From: Pleionea mediterranea
GTDB lineage: Bacteria; Pseudomonadota; Gammaproteobacteria; Enterobacterales; Kangiellaceae
Assembly (NCBI RefSeq): GCF_003148745.1
Contig: NZ_QGGU01000004.1
Span: 192,917-256,916, forward strand
Length of the DNA stretch: 64,000 nucleotides
Direction of reading: 5' to 3'
The notes under the pieces: model-generated
What the model was told of the DNA's origin: nothing
Databases searched by the model: none
What the model saw: only the letters and a program-made list of their open reading frames with translations
Made by a program: the position numbers and the translations under genes
In this document: positions 28,064 to 37,204 of the stretch, one piece after another
Position numbering within the stretch: the first letter of the stretch is position 1
Layout: every line of letters starts with the position of its first letter

Positions 28064-28228
28064 TCGTTAGAAATTTTTTTTTGCTAGCAATTTATAAGTT
28101 TTTTAAGGCAATTAGTCGCTAAAAGAAATAGCTTCTAAGACAAATGACTTATAGAAGGCCCTGTTTTGATAAACACTTAACATTTAAAAAATTGCTCTTT
28201 TAGAATACTAAGTTAAGGTTTTCAGTTG

Positions 28229-28912
28229 TTACCAGGAATGTGGCAGGGCTTTGTGAATAACAATGCAACCTTCTTCCGTCGAAATGTATTTACCCGTACG
28301 CAGATCTTTTAAAATTCTGGCTACCATTTCTCGTGACGCACCAACACGACTGGCAATGTTTTGTTGGGTTAGCTTTTCACGAATGATCCAGCGGCCGTCC
28401 TGTTCTTCTGCCATATTCAAAAAGGTCACTACTATTCTTCGATAAACATCCATTAAACCTAACTTGCGAATGGTTTCGGTGGCTTCTCGCAGGCGTGACA
28501 CCAGATTGTGCATCAACTTTAATGAAAAAGCTGGGTGATCCGCCATCAGTTTTTTAAACTCATTTTCATTCAAAACGCCAAGTCGAGTCTCTTCTAATGT
28601 CATGACCGATGCCGTTCGCGGAATACCCTCTATCAGGCCCAATTCGCCAAAAAACTGTCCTTTTTCGTGAATATTTACCACAATTTCTTTGCCTGAGTCG
28701 TCATCAAGGTATACTTTGACCCGTCCTTCCAAGATAAAATACATGCTGTGTGATGGGTCACCTTCCACCACAATCTGTGATTTTTTCGGAAGTTGACGAT
28801 AATGGAGCAGTTGGCTGATGTCGTGAACAATCTCACGATCAAGGTCATTGAATATCGGAAATTCGGTTAATTCCATAAAATATTTGCTCTGTATTCGACT
28901 GGCTTCAAACAT
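28229..28912 (-). CDS. Crp/Fnr-family transcription regulator
   Basis: 227 residues: a cyclic-nucleotide-binding barrel (about 20-130) with GQFFGELGLIEGIPRTASVMT, where the E of FGEL and the R-T-A-S stretch match the cyclic-phosphate pocket of CRP. A dimer helix and a winged helix (TQQNIASRVGASREMVARILKDL) complete it. No Fnr-type Cys cluster is seen at the N-terminus. It is likely to sense cAMP or another cyclic nucleotide. A nucleotidyl-cyclase fusion lies two genes away, a possible source of its ligand. Confidence 0.9.
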   Translation of the reverse strand: MFEASRIQSKYFMELTEFPIFNDLDREIVHDISQLLHYRQLPKKSQIVVEGDPSHSMYFILEGRVKVYLDDDSGKEIVVNIHEKGQFFGELGLIEGIPRTASVMTLEETRLGVLNENEFKKLMADHPAFSLKLMHNLVSRLREATETIRKLGLMDVYRRIVVTFLNMAEEQDGRWIIREKLTQQNIASRVGASREMVARILKDLRTGKYISTEEGCIVIHKALPHSW

Positions 28913-29167
28913 GGCGCTATTCCACAGTTACACGGTTGTCAGGCCTATAGAAAACTATCTGACGGCCTGTAGTGCAAGTGTGAATAGTACCAATTGTTAC
29001 AGAATAGTAATTAATAGTATAGATTGATAGCTATATTAAAGGTAAGTTCTATGAAAACAATGGGGTAGAATGATTTATTTTATTAAGCCTTCAATTAAGA
29101 CAGCACCATTATTAGGGTGAATTGGGTAGTATAGTTCGATGGAAAGACAACGGGTTTAACTGACTAT

Positions 29168-29710
29168 ATGGCAGTCAGGTTTTTAACAATTCTATTGTTG
29201 TTAATGAGCTGTTGGGTGATGGCTGGTACCAGTAATCATCGGCAGGGCGGAACATCAATATATTTTACGCAGCTTGGACACTTGAAGCATCAAGCGGAGC
29301 TGGGTGATCCTAACGCGCAATTTTTACTTGGTAATCTCTATTTATCACCACCACAAGACACTTCAATTCGAAAAAACCTTCCAAAGGCCGTTGAATACTA
29401 TTTTCAGGCTGCTATCCGCAATCACGCGGGGGCACAATATAATCTTGGGGTGATGTATTATCGGGGCAGTGGCGTAGCCGAAAATAAAATGATGGCTTCG
29501 GTATGGTTTTCATTAGCTGCCAACAATACAAGCCCGGCGGCAAAAAATGTTAAGCGAAATGCGCAAAAGTCGTTAAAGGATTTAACCGACTTACTTAGTG
29601 CTGATGATCGGGCATTAAGTGACGCCTGGATTTTGCAGGTAAGAGAATGGATTGAAAAGAAAAACTATCGTATGGCCAAATTGCCGGTTTTAAACACTAC
29701 CAAACAGTAA
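29168..29710 (+). CDS. Sel1-repeat protein, secreted
   Basis: 180 residues. A hydrophobic N-terminal segment ends near VMAGTS, probably a signal peptide. Two Sel1-like repeats follow, with GDPNAQFLLGNLYL and AGAQYNLGVMYYRGSGV as their cores, then a basic helical tail. Sel1 repeats are helical protein-binding scaffolds. It is divergent from the Crp/Fnr gene and runs toward the heptamer array and the cyclase gene. Partner unknown. Confidence 0.8.
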   Translation: MAVRFLTILLLLMSCWVMAGTSNHRQGGTSIYFTQLGHLKHQAELGDPNAQFLLGNLYLSPPQDTSIRKNLPKAVEYYFQAAIRNHAGAQYNLGVMYYRGSGVAENKMMASVWFSLAANNTSPAAKNVKRNAQKSLKDLTDLLSADDRALSDAWILQVREWIEKKNYRMAKLPVLNTTKQ

Positions 29711-29810
29711 ACCGACTGTTCCTGAATACTTCTTTTCGCAAAAACAATCCCGTTATTAATTTATTATTTAAAAAAGACTTTTCTATAAAACAAAGTTATT
29801 GTGTCTGTTT

Positions 29811-29885
29811 ACCTAAAACCTAAAACCTAAAACCTAAAACCTAAAACCTAAAACCTAAAACCTAAAACCTAAAACCTAAAACCTA
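29811..29885. repeat. Telomere-like heptamer array, about 10.7 copies of ACCTAAA
   Basis: Ten perfect ACCTAAA units (29811-29880) plus ACCTA. It lies between the Sel1 gene and the cyclase-gene stop. On the other strand it reads TTTAGGT, one base from the plant telomere repeat TTTAGGG. A short copy in the other orientation is at 7304-7320. Perfect units imply recent slippage or active maintenance. Confidence 0.95.
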
Positions 29886-29886
29886 A

Positions 29887-32800
29887 CTAGTGTGATTTTA
29901 AATTGAAAATTCGGTGACTGTGGTTAAAACCTTTAAACGTCACTTCGCTGACTTCTTCAAAATCAAATCGTGTTTCGGTCTGTGCAAATACCGGGTAACT
30001 TACCATTACCTGGCCCGGCTCACATAAACTTTGTATTCTGGAAGCAAGATTAACGCCGCTGCCTACGGCGCGAAATACAATCATTTCTTTGGAGCCAAAG
30101 TTACCTAGTGTGACGTAAGATTGATGGATGCCAATTCTTAAGTTTAAGTTTTGTTCCAGTCCGGTAACGCGCCATTTTTCTGCAAGCTCGACAATGCATT
30201 GTTGCATATCCTTGGCTAACTCGATCGCTTTAATGGCCTGTGTTTCTTTATCAAGGTGCTCAAGTGCACCAAATAAAATAACCAGCCCGTCGCCCAATAC
30301 TTCATTTAATAAACCATAATGGCGAGCAACAATTTTACTCATTTTTGTTAAAAATTCGTTCAGCACATCGGTCACGGTTTCCGGTTCAAAACGATCGGAG
30401 AACTCGGTAAAGCCAACCAGATCGGCAAACAGAACAGTAATGCAACGACGTTCGGGTTGAATATCTTTGATGTCCTGACCGTCGAGAATTTTTTCAACCA
30501 GTGGTCGTGGAAAATATCGACTGAGATGATCACAAGTTTGTTCCATGGCTCTAAGTTGCGCGCGCTCCTGCTGCGAATGATACACCTGTCTTAACATTAG
30601 CAAGTTGGAAACTCGGGCCATCAGTATTTTTCGATCGATCGGTTTACTGACATAATCATTCGCGCCTACAGCAAGGCCAGTGTTAATATCTTCAGGCTGG
30701 TTTTTTGCCGACAATAACAGGATCGGCAGTTCGAGCAGCGAATATTGTTCACGAATTTTTTCCGAGGCTTCAAAACCTGACATGCGCGGCATCATGACAT
30801 CAAGAATGATCAAGTCGAAAGATTCGTTTTCAATCAGTTGCAACGCCTGCAGTCCGTCTGCGGCTTCGCTGGTGCGGTATTGATTCATGGTTAAAAAGTC
30901 GTTTAATACCTGACGGTTTAACGCATCATCGTCGACTATTAATATGTGCGCATTGGGGTGCGATTGTTGCGTTTTATCCGCAGCTACTTTCATGGCGCGA
31001 GTGACCGGCGAAGGCAGTTGCGGCTCTTCCGAAATAACCGGCAATGCTTCACTGTGTGTTTGTTCACTGATGGGCAGAGTAAAGTAAAACGATGAACCTG
31101 CATCGATTTTCGATTTCAGCCAAATACTTCCACCGTGTAATTCAATCAGTTGCCGGGTAACTGCAAGGCCAAGGCCGGTGCCACTTTTTAAATTTTTGCT
31201 TGAGCCTTCCAGTTGCTCAAAGGGTTTAAAAATGACAGATTGCTTGTCTTGCGGAATACCTACACCACTGTCTTTAATGCAGACTTCAACCCGGTCATCC
31301 ACAACACGGGCTGTGAGTTCAACAAACCCTTGTTGCGTGTATTTAATCGAGTTACCCAGCAAGTTATAAAGTATTTGGCGTAAACGATTTTCATCGGCGT
31401 AAACCGGCGGTAAAAATTGAGGCAGAGCATGGCTCAACTGCAATTGTTTTTCTTCGGCCAGTGGTTTCAATAAATTAATGACCACTTTTGCCGCGACTCT
31501 TAAATCGACAAGCCCTTTATTCAGCAACAATCCCTGATGCCTGAGTTTTTTAAAGTCTAATATTTCATTTACCTGATGGGATAAACGTTTGCCACTGTCA
31601 ATGATAAGGTTTAAATGACTTTGGGTTTTGCGGTTAAGCGGGCCTGCAATGCCTTCACGCAGTGATTCGGCAATGCCAATAATGCCATTTAGTGGTGTTC
31701 GGAGTTCGTGAGAGGTATTAGCAAGGAATTCATCTTTTAATTTATCAACCCGTTGCAAGTGTTCATTTAACGCTTGTTGTTCGCGTAGCTTTTTCGCGTG
31801 TTTATAAATAAACCAGCCGATAATGGACATAAGGGCCAATAAATACAGACTGTAAGCCCACCAGGTTGCCCACATTGGTGGGTGAATGGTGATGGCAAGT
31901 TGATTGATCCGATCAACCCAGATTTCATCACTGTTAGTTGAGCGAAATTCAAAGGTAAATTGACCGGAACTCAGGTTGCCGTACTGCACCTGATTTTTTC
32001 CTGTTATGTAGTTCCATTCCTGCTCGTAAGGCTGTAATCGATAAGCGTAAATGATTCGTTCGGGCGTTTGTAAATCGAGCGCACTGAAATTGATTTGTAA
32101 ATTATTTTGCTGGTGTTGCAATTCTATCGATGACAGAGGATGCCAGCCATTATTGTCGAAGTAATGATCGCCATTAACCAAAATGTGAGTGAACACCTGA
32201 GTCGGTTTGTACTCACTGGCGGTAATACCATTTGGATTGATCACGGCAACACCGGAAACACTGCCAAAGTAAAGCAGGCCGTTGTCGGAGTGAAGCACCG
32301 CATTGCCGTTAAATTCATCTGCGGGCAGACCATCGGTGGTGGAAAAGTTTTTGAAGTTGCTTTGATCGCCATTACTCAATGATGGATCGAATCGGCTGAT
32401 GCCGCGATTGGTGCCCAGCCATAAATAACCCGAGTCGTCTCCGGTTATGCTGTAAACAGAGTTGTTGGGTAGACCATCCGATTCATGAAACGAATAAAAT
32501 TTAAAATTATTATTGATGCGATCCTGATGTTTCAGCAGATTGAGTCCGTTGTAGGTGCCAATCCATAAATTGCCCTGACTGTCCTGATAAATTGATCGAA
32601 CCGTATTATCACTTAAACTGAATTCGTTATCCGGCTGATACCGAAAGGTGGTGGTTTTACGAAACTCAGGATCATAGCGTTGCAATCCGCTGTCCCAGGT
32701 GCCAAACCACATAATGCCCTGATCATCCTGAAACATGGTGTAAACCGATGAGGTGCCTAACTCACCGACAGAGGCGTAACGAAAGTCTTCAATAAATTCA

Positions 32801-34335
32801 CCGCTTTGATGATCAAGCAATGCCAAGCCTTCGTCGGTGGCTATCCAGATGTTATTCATGCGATCCGATGTGATTAATCGAATGCGATTGTTACTGAAAT
32901 TGCCGTGTATAAAACTGCTGCGATCAAATACCCGAACCTTTGTTGGATCTTGATTCGGATTAAACCGGGCAACCTGTCCCTGTTGATTGCCAAACCAGAC
33001 ATTGCCGGTTTGATCGATGGTTAAGGTAGTGATGCGATTGCTAACCGCTTTGCCGTTCTGATCGTAAAACTTTTGAAAATGTTGGAAGCTGCGAGTTTTG
33101 GGATCGTAACGATCAATACCGTTTAGTGTCGCAAACCAGATATAGCCTTTTTCATCCTGCTTTATGTTCCAGATAAAATTATGAGCCAGGCTATTGGCGT
33201 TAAATGGACTGTGTTGTAATCGCGAAAAATTTTGAAAGTGAGGGGTGGTTTTATTTAAGCCGCCACCGGCAGTACCAATCCAGATTTGGCCACTGCGATC
33301 TTCCATTAAAGTCCAAATGTCATTAATGGATAAACTGTGGATGTCGGCGGCATTTTTTTGAAAATGATAAAACTCATTACTGGCTCTTGGCTTTAAATTG
33401 ATGCCACCTTGTTCGGTACCAATCCACAGGTTGCCTTTGGAGTCGCGTAAAATGGCCTGGATATTATTCGAGCTGAGGGAATGATCGTCGCCCGGATTAT
33501 GAACGTATTGTTTGAAGCGATCGTTATTGCTTTTCAGGTGGTATAAACCATCCAGTTGCGTGCCGACCCACAGGCTTTTGTCTTCATCGAGAAACAGAGC
33601 ATTAATACGACTGGGCGCATCACGGGAGTCGAACCGTTCAAACGATAACTGCTCGGTGTTAAACCAGCTCAATAGATCGGAAGTGGCGACGTATAAATTA
33701 TCTTTGCCGTCTCCCGTAATAGCGGTAACACTGCCCGTAGGAATGGACTCGGCGTCGAGCGGATTGTGATAAAAATGAACAAAGTCACCGCTTTCAGGTT
33801 GATACAAATTGAGTCCGTTAAAGGTGCCGACCCAAAGCCTGTCGCGATGATCAATGTACAAAGCGGTAACGTAATTGTGACTCAGGCTATTAAAGTCGGT
33901 GGGCGAGGCAATAAAGCGGGTAAATTTGCCAGTGCGCACATCCAGCTTGTTTAAGCCATTTTGCGCGGTGCCAATCCAGAGTGTGCCGTCTTCGGCTTCA
34001 ATAATATCGGTAATAACATTGCTGGAAATGGAGTTGGGATCCCTGGCATCAAATTTATAGGACTTAAATTCGTAGCCATCGTAGCGATGTAGGCCATCGT
34101 GAGTGCCCAGCCATAAAAAGCCATGACGATCCTGCAACATGCTGCTGATGGTGTTTTGAGGCAGACCGTCGGCACTGGTAATGTGGTTAAAGCTTAAGTT
34201 TTGCAGATAATCATTGGCGATTAACAGGCCAGGTGACAATAGCGACATAATCAACAGACAGCCTGCTGCAAGCCTCTGGATCCTTCGATTCAGAGTATTT
34301 GAGGCACTTACTGATGTAGAAAATTTAAATGTCAT
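29887..34335 (-). CDS. Propeller hybrid histidine kinase with receiver and class III cyclase
   Basis: 1482 residues. Signal or membrane segment near 20-40. Periplasmic sensor: about a dozen two-component regulator propeller repeats (LWIGT/LWVGT pattern) to about residue 700, then a Y_Y_Y domain, and a membrane segment WWAYSLYLLALMSIIGWFIY near 830. Cytoplasmic part: HisKA with His876 in SHELRTPLNG, HATPase (NLLGNSIKYT, GTGLGL), receiver with Asp1179 in ILDVMMPRMSGFE, and a cyclase with metal Asp1305 (FADLVGFT) and Asp1349 (LGDGL). The purine-contact position, usually Asp or Thr, is Ser in VGSGVN, so ATP or GTP use is open. No separate regulator is needed for output. Confidence 0.9.
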   Translation of the reverse strand: MTFKFSTSVSASNTLNRRIQRLAAGCLLIMSLLSPGLLIANDYLQNLSFNHITSADGLPQNTISSMLQDRHGFLWLGTHDGLHRYDGYEFKSYKFDARDPNSISSNVITDIIEAEDGTLWIGTAQNGLNKLDVRTGKFTRFIASPTDFNSLSHNYVTALYIDHRDRLWVGTFNGLNLYQPESGDFVHFYHNPLDAESIPTGSVTAITGDGKDNLYVATSDLLSWFNTEQLSFERFDSRDAPSRINALFLDEDKSLWVGTQLDGLYHLKSNNDRFKQYVHNPGDDHSLSSNNIQAILRDSKGNLWIGTEQGGINLKPRASNEFYHFQKNAADIHSLSINDIWTLMEDRSGQIWIGTAGGGLNKTTPHFQNFSRLQHSPFNANSLAHNFIWNIKQDEKGYIWFATLNGIDRYDPKTRSFQHFQKFYDQNGKAVSNRITTLTIDQTGNVWFGNQQGQVARFNPNQDPTKVRVFDRSSFIHGNFSNNRIRLITSDRMNNIWIATDEGLALLDHQSGEFIEDFRYASVGELGTSSVYTMFQDDQGIMWFGTWDSGLQRYDPEFRKTTTFRYQPDNEFSLSDNTVRSIYQDSQGNLWIGTYNGLNLLKHQDRINNNFKFYSFHESDGLPNNSVYSITGDDSGYLWLGTNRGISRFDPSLSNGDQSNFKNFSTTDGLPADEFNGNAVLHSDNGLLYFGSVSGVAVINPNGITASEYKPTQVFTHILVNGDHYFDNNGWHPLSSIELQHQQNNLQINFSALDLQTPERIIYAYRLQPYEQEWNYITGKNQVQYGNLSSGQFTFEFRSTNSDEIWVDRINQLAITIHPPMWATWWAYSLYLLALMSIIGWFIYKHAKKLREQQALNEHLQRVDKLKDEFLANTSHELRTPLNGIIGIAESLREGIAGPLNRKTQSHLNLIIDSGKRLSHQVNEILDFKKLRHQGLLLNKGLVDLRVAAKVVINLLKPLAEEKQLQLSHALPQFLPPVYADENRLRQILYNLLGNSIKYTQQGFVELTARVVDDRVEVCIKDSGVGIPQDKQSVIFKPFEQLEGSSKNLKSGTGLGLAVTRQLIELHGGSIWLKSKIDAGSSFYFTLPISEQTHSEALPVISEEPQLPSPVTRAMKVAADKTQQSHPNAHILIVDDDALNRQVLNDFLTMNQYRTSEAADGLQALQLIENESFDLIILDVMMPRMSGFEASEKIREQYSLLELPILLLSAKNQPEDINTGLAVGANDYVSKPIDRKILMARVSNLLMLRQVYHSQQERAQLRAMEQTCDHLSRYFPRPLVEKILDGQDIKDIQPERRCITVLFADLVGFTEFSDRFEPETVTDVLNEFLTKMSKIVARHYGLLNEVLGDGLVILFGALEHLDKETQAIKAIELAKDMQQCIVELAEKWRVTGLEQNLNLRIGIHQSYVTLGNFGSKEMIVFRAVGSGVNLASRIQSLCEPGQVMVSYPVFAQTETRFDFEEVSEVTFKGFNHSHRIFNLKSH

Positions 34336-34698
34336 TCAATAACTTAGCTATTATGTTCTACTATATGCTCTACTTTAAGTATGGGCTAATATATGAGCGT
34401 ATTTATTATTTGCCATCACGGTGACATATAACGTGGCTTTTAAAATCTCGCCAATTTAGGCAAGGTCGAACGATATAAATAGAATAAACATTCATTACTT
34501 ATTGCGCCTTGTTTAAAAGCACCTGCTATTAAACGTGGTTGCAAACACCGTTTCACCAGTGGCGACAGATAATAGATAAAAATGCTTTCGTTTAACGCTC
34601 TAGTTTAACTCAAGTTCGTTATAATGAAACGACCTTATCGTTCAGTGGCTTAGTATGAAATATTTAGTCGCTGTCGTCAGTAATTCTGGAGGGTAAAT
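34336..34698. other. Intergenic promoter region
   Basis: Divergent spacer between the cyclase gene and thrE, AT-rich, with promoter-like strings but no repeat, hairpin or ORF that I would call. GGAGG lies upstream of the thrE start. Confidence 0.4.
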
Positions 34699-35994
34699 AT
34701 GGCACAAATGCCGCAAGCCGCCACCGACGAGCGTTCGCTCGATGATGTCCCAAATGCACCAAAGCGGCATCAGCCCGTGGGGTTTATTTTGCGCCTGGCG
34801 AAAGCGCTTCACACCTATGGTGTACCGGCCTATGAGCTGGAGACCACTTTGTCGGCCTGTGCGCGTAAGCTGGGCTTTGGATTGCAGTGCCTGTCGTTAC
34901 CCACCAGTATTACCATGACATTAATGCGCAAAAACAACAGCGCGCAAACCTATGTTATCCGTGTCGCACCGGGCGAAGCGCATCTGGAGAAGTTGCGACG
35001 GGTCAGCGAGGTTGCCCATAACGTCATGGAAGGGAATTTGACCACAGCCGAAGGGGCCGACGAACTGGCGCAAATCAATAATGCCAAACCATCCTACCCC
35101 AACTGGCTGGTGATCGCGGCATTCGCACTGGTTTCTGCATCCGTCAGCCGTTTATTTGGTGGCGGCTGGTTTGAAATGGTGGGGGCTCTGGCAGCCGGTT
35201 TTTCGCTCGGTATATTAACTTTGCTATCAGCCAAGGTTTCTATTTTGGCGCACTTACTGCCCGCAACGGCGGCACTGGTTGCAACCGTTGTCGCTTATAT
35301 TACCGCTAACTTTTTACCGGGCACCGAGGTGTATATTTCGATTGTCTCGGGATTAATTGTGTTATTGCCGGGGTTATCACTCACTATCGCTATGGCTGAG
35401 CTAGCGACTCAAAACTTGATGTCAGGCACTTCGCGTTTATTCGGCGCTGGTATTGTGTTTATTTTGATGGCGTTTGGCATGGTCAGTGGTAACTACATTG
35501 CCCAGTTATTGCCAGTCAGCACGGCTTTAACCAATAACCTGATAGAGCCATTGGCACCTTGGACCGAGTGGCTGGCTGTGATGGTGGGTGCGTTGGCATT
35601 GGCGGTACTGTTTCAGGCTCGGCTGCGTGATTTTGGCTGGGTTATATTGGGTGGTGTGGTGGCCTTTGCCTCGGCAAAATACGCATCCTTGTACTTTAAT
35701 AACGCCATGACGGCATTTCTTGGCGCGATTTCGGTAGGCGTATGCGCCAATCTCGTGTCGCGTTTTACCGGGATCCCGGGCGCTACCCTGATGTTACCGG
35801 GGCTGATTATTCTGGTTCCCGGTTCGGTTGGTTTTAAAAGTTTAATCGCACTGATTGAGCACGATGTGGTGCGCGGATTGGACACAGCATTCAATATGAC
35901 ACTGGTGGGTATTTCACTGGTGGCGGGGTTATTGATTTCATCATTGGTGACCTTGCCAAAAGCCAGTATGGATGAGTTTGATGCTGAGTTATAG
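34699..35994 (+). CDS. Threonine/serine exporter ThrE-family protein
   Basis: 431 residues. The N-terminal half (FILRLAKALHTYGVPAYELE, IRVAPGEAHLEKLRRVSEV) is the cytoplasmic ThrE domain. The C-terminal part has about ten membrane helices and includes a ThrE_2-like half with PGATLMLPGLIILVPGSVGF. Both halves are fused, as in the Corynebacterium exporter. It probably exports Thr or Ser, but substrate is by family only. TCTGGAGGG precedes ATG. The small gene behind it may be co-transcribed. Confidence 0.88.
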   Translation: MAQMPQAATDERSLDDVPNAPKRHQPVGFILRLAKALHTYGVPAYELETTLSACARKLGFGLQCLSLPTSITMTLMRKNNSAQTYVIRVAPGEAHLEKLRRVSEVAHNVMEGNLTTAEGADELAQINNAKPSYPNWLVIAAFALVSASVSRLFGGGWFEMVGALAAGFSLGILTLLSAKVSILAHLLPATAALVATVVAYITANFLPGTEVYISIVSGLIVLLPGLSLTIAMAELATQNLMSGTSRLFGAGIVFILMAFGMVSGNYIAQLLPVSTALTNNLIEPLAPWTEWLAVMVGALALAVLFQARLRDFGWVILGGVVAFASAKYASLYFNNAMTAFLGAISVGVCANLVSRFTGIPGATLMLPGLIILVPGSVGFKSLIALIEHDVVRGLDTAFNMTLVGISLVAGLLISSLVTLPKASMDEFDAEL

Positions 35995-36058
35995 GTCGAG
36001 AGAAATAAACTGAAATTCACAGTGAGAACAGACTGATAACCAATTTAAGGAATAACCT

Positions 36059-36364
36059 ATGAAACTGGTTGCTATATTGTTGCTATTGCTCGCGGGCGCT
36101 GTAGCTGGTGTAACCTACATCAATCATCAAAATGAAACGCAGGTTTATCAATTCTGCTCGCAAATGGCGGCGGGTAATGATGAAACAGTGATTGATCAGT
36201 TTTTAGCAGACTCGACACTGACAGAAAAGGAATCGCCCGATTTAACGCAACGTTGGGTTTCTCATTCAGACACTGTGCCCTTAACGGATCGCTACATTTG
36301 TCAGATTTTTATTGAGCAGCAAAAAATAGTTGAGTTGAATGTGGTTAAGCAGGGGGTGTTTTAA
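36059..36364 (+). CDS. Small membrane-anchored protein, unknown
   Basis: 101 residues. A signal or anchor (MKLVAILLLLLAGAVAGVTY) is followed by a small, acidic, probably periplasmic domain with two cysteines (FCSQM, YICQIF) that could form a disulphide. I do not recognise a family. It lies 64 bp after thrE and has a good AAGGAAT ribosome site. Its last five codons (KQGVF) fall within the first 296-bp direct repeat of the island, so the repeat's left edge is inside this gene. Confidence 0.65.
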   Translation: MKLVAILLLLLAGAVAGVTYINHQNETQVYQFCSQMAAGNDETVIDQFLADSTLTEKESPDLTQRWVSHSDTVPLTDRYICQIFIEQQKIVELNVVKQGVF

Positions 36365-36645
36365 AACCAGCCTAAATTGGATCGATCGCAATTTAATTGA
36401 GTTTTAAGGTTTGAAATGATCTAACAATCCTTATTACCGTTAGTTTCTTGTATTGGACGAAATTAACCGACTTATTTTCATGAAAATACATCAGCGCGTA
36501 TAATGAGATCTCATGCTACTGAGCGATCTATACAGCATTATTGAATAACGTAACTTTTGCTCTAGCGCTTACCGTGAAAGCTTTGTAGGCTAATAAGCGA
36601 ACATCGAAAGCGGTTTATTTGAGCTTTCGTGAATATAATATACTG
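36350..36645. repeat. 296-bp direct repeat, copy 1
   Basis: Matches 40595-40890 with no indels and roughly 16-18 differences by eye, most of them in the last 90 bp. It begins in the end of the preceding gene. It contains ATTTTCATGAAAAT (36474-36487), TATAAT (36499-36504) and ATGAGATCTCAT (36503-36514). It ends at the G of GTTAGGC, an integron-type boundary. Two short hairpins lie near the end (CGAAAGC/GCTTTCG). Confidence 0.95.
36474..36514 (+). promoter_or_regulatory. Promoter with two perfect palindromes (repeat copy 1)
   Basis: TATAAT is preceded 16 bp upstream by the weak -35 TTCATG, which lies inside the palindrome ATTTTCATGAAAAT. The palindrome ATGAGATCTCAT overlaps the end of the -10. 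Two palindromes on the -35 and -10 suggest a repressed promoter reading into the cassettes. Confidence 0.5.
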
Positions 36646-37116
36646 TTAGGCGAGTGAAGAGATGGCCGTGAACGAAGAAAAGTATCGACGCATGGAAATA
36701 AGAAAGAAAACTGGTACTCGTGTCATTACTCCTCCAGAACCTCATGCTCATAATCGTGGTCCTGAATATTTGGTAGCTCATGCCTGTTTTTCTTGCTGCA
36801 AGAGCTTCAAGCAGCCAGATAAACCTGAAGGCGAAAGAAGTATCTGTCCTGAATGTGGCGGAATCGTATATCGAATGGGAAGAAATTTTACAGCCCCAAA
36901 AAAATCTGACACGAAGCAATGGAAAAAGGTGCGACATCTTTACGCCGAAGGCTTTAGATTCTTCGGAAGCGGAATGCATGACGGACCCAAACTCCCTGAG
37001 AAATTAAGTGATGTTGAAATGTTCCTCAAGTAACCCGCATCACCCACTTAAAGTGGCAGCGCCTAACCAGGCGCTGAAAATAGAAGCGCAAAAGACGCGC
37101 TCAATTTAGCTGAGCG
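36646..37116 (+). mobile_element. Integron-type gene cassette 1 (zinc-ribbon ORF)
   Basis: Starts TTAGGC after the G at 36645 and ends at the G of GTTACAT (37116). The R'' site GCCTAAC near its end is the exact complement of its own first bases (GTTAGGC), as required for a circularising cassette. It is 471 bp, a usual cassette size, with a single ORF in the expected direction. Confidence 0.7.
36662..37033 (+). CDS. Cassette protein with a zinc ribbon, unknown function
   Basis: 123 residues, rich in Lys and Arg. A Cys4-type ribbon is formed by HACFSCCKSF and SICPECGGIVYRMGRNF, whose GRNFTAPKK follow-up is seen in several integron cassette proteins, from memory. The C-terminal part (WKKVRHLYAEGFRFFGSG) is amphipathic. 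Function unknown; nucleic-acid or protein binding is plausible. The start is the first ATG 16 bp inside the cassette. It lies downstream of the palindromic promoter in the direct repeat. Confidence 0.75.
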   Translation: MAVNEEKYRRMEIRKKTGTRVITPPEPHAHNRGPEYLVAHACFSCCKSFKQPDKPEGERSICPECGGIVYRMGRNFTAPKKSDTKQWKKVRHLYAEGFRFFGSGMHDGPKLPEKLSDVEMFLK

Positions 37117-37122
37117 TTACAT
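37060..37122. other. attC recombination site (attC1)
   Basis: R'' GCCTAAC (37061-37067) and R' GTTACAT (37116-37122) flank a hairpin. L'' CGCTGAAAAT pairs with L' ATTTAGC with a bulge, and GCGC-AAAAGAC-GCGC forms the tip. The span of 62 nt equals the classic 59-base element. R'' is the complement of the preceding cassette start. Cut point is after G37116. Confidence 0.7.
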
Positions 37123-37204
37123 GCCAAGATATAAGTGCTGTTCATGTATACAGTAAAGAGGCAGTAAATTAGAATATGACAAAACAGACTTTGAGGATGG
37201 CATT

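Noticed and set aside
29811-29885. Possible CRISPR array
   Set aside because: The 7-bp units are contiguous with no spacers; it is a simple tandem repeat.
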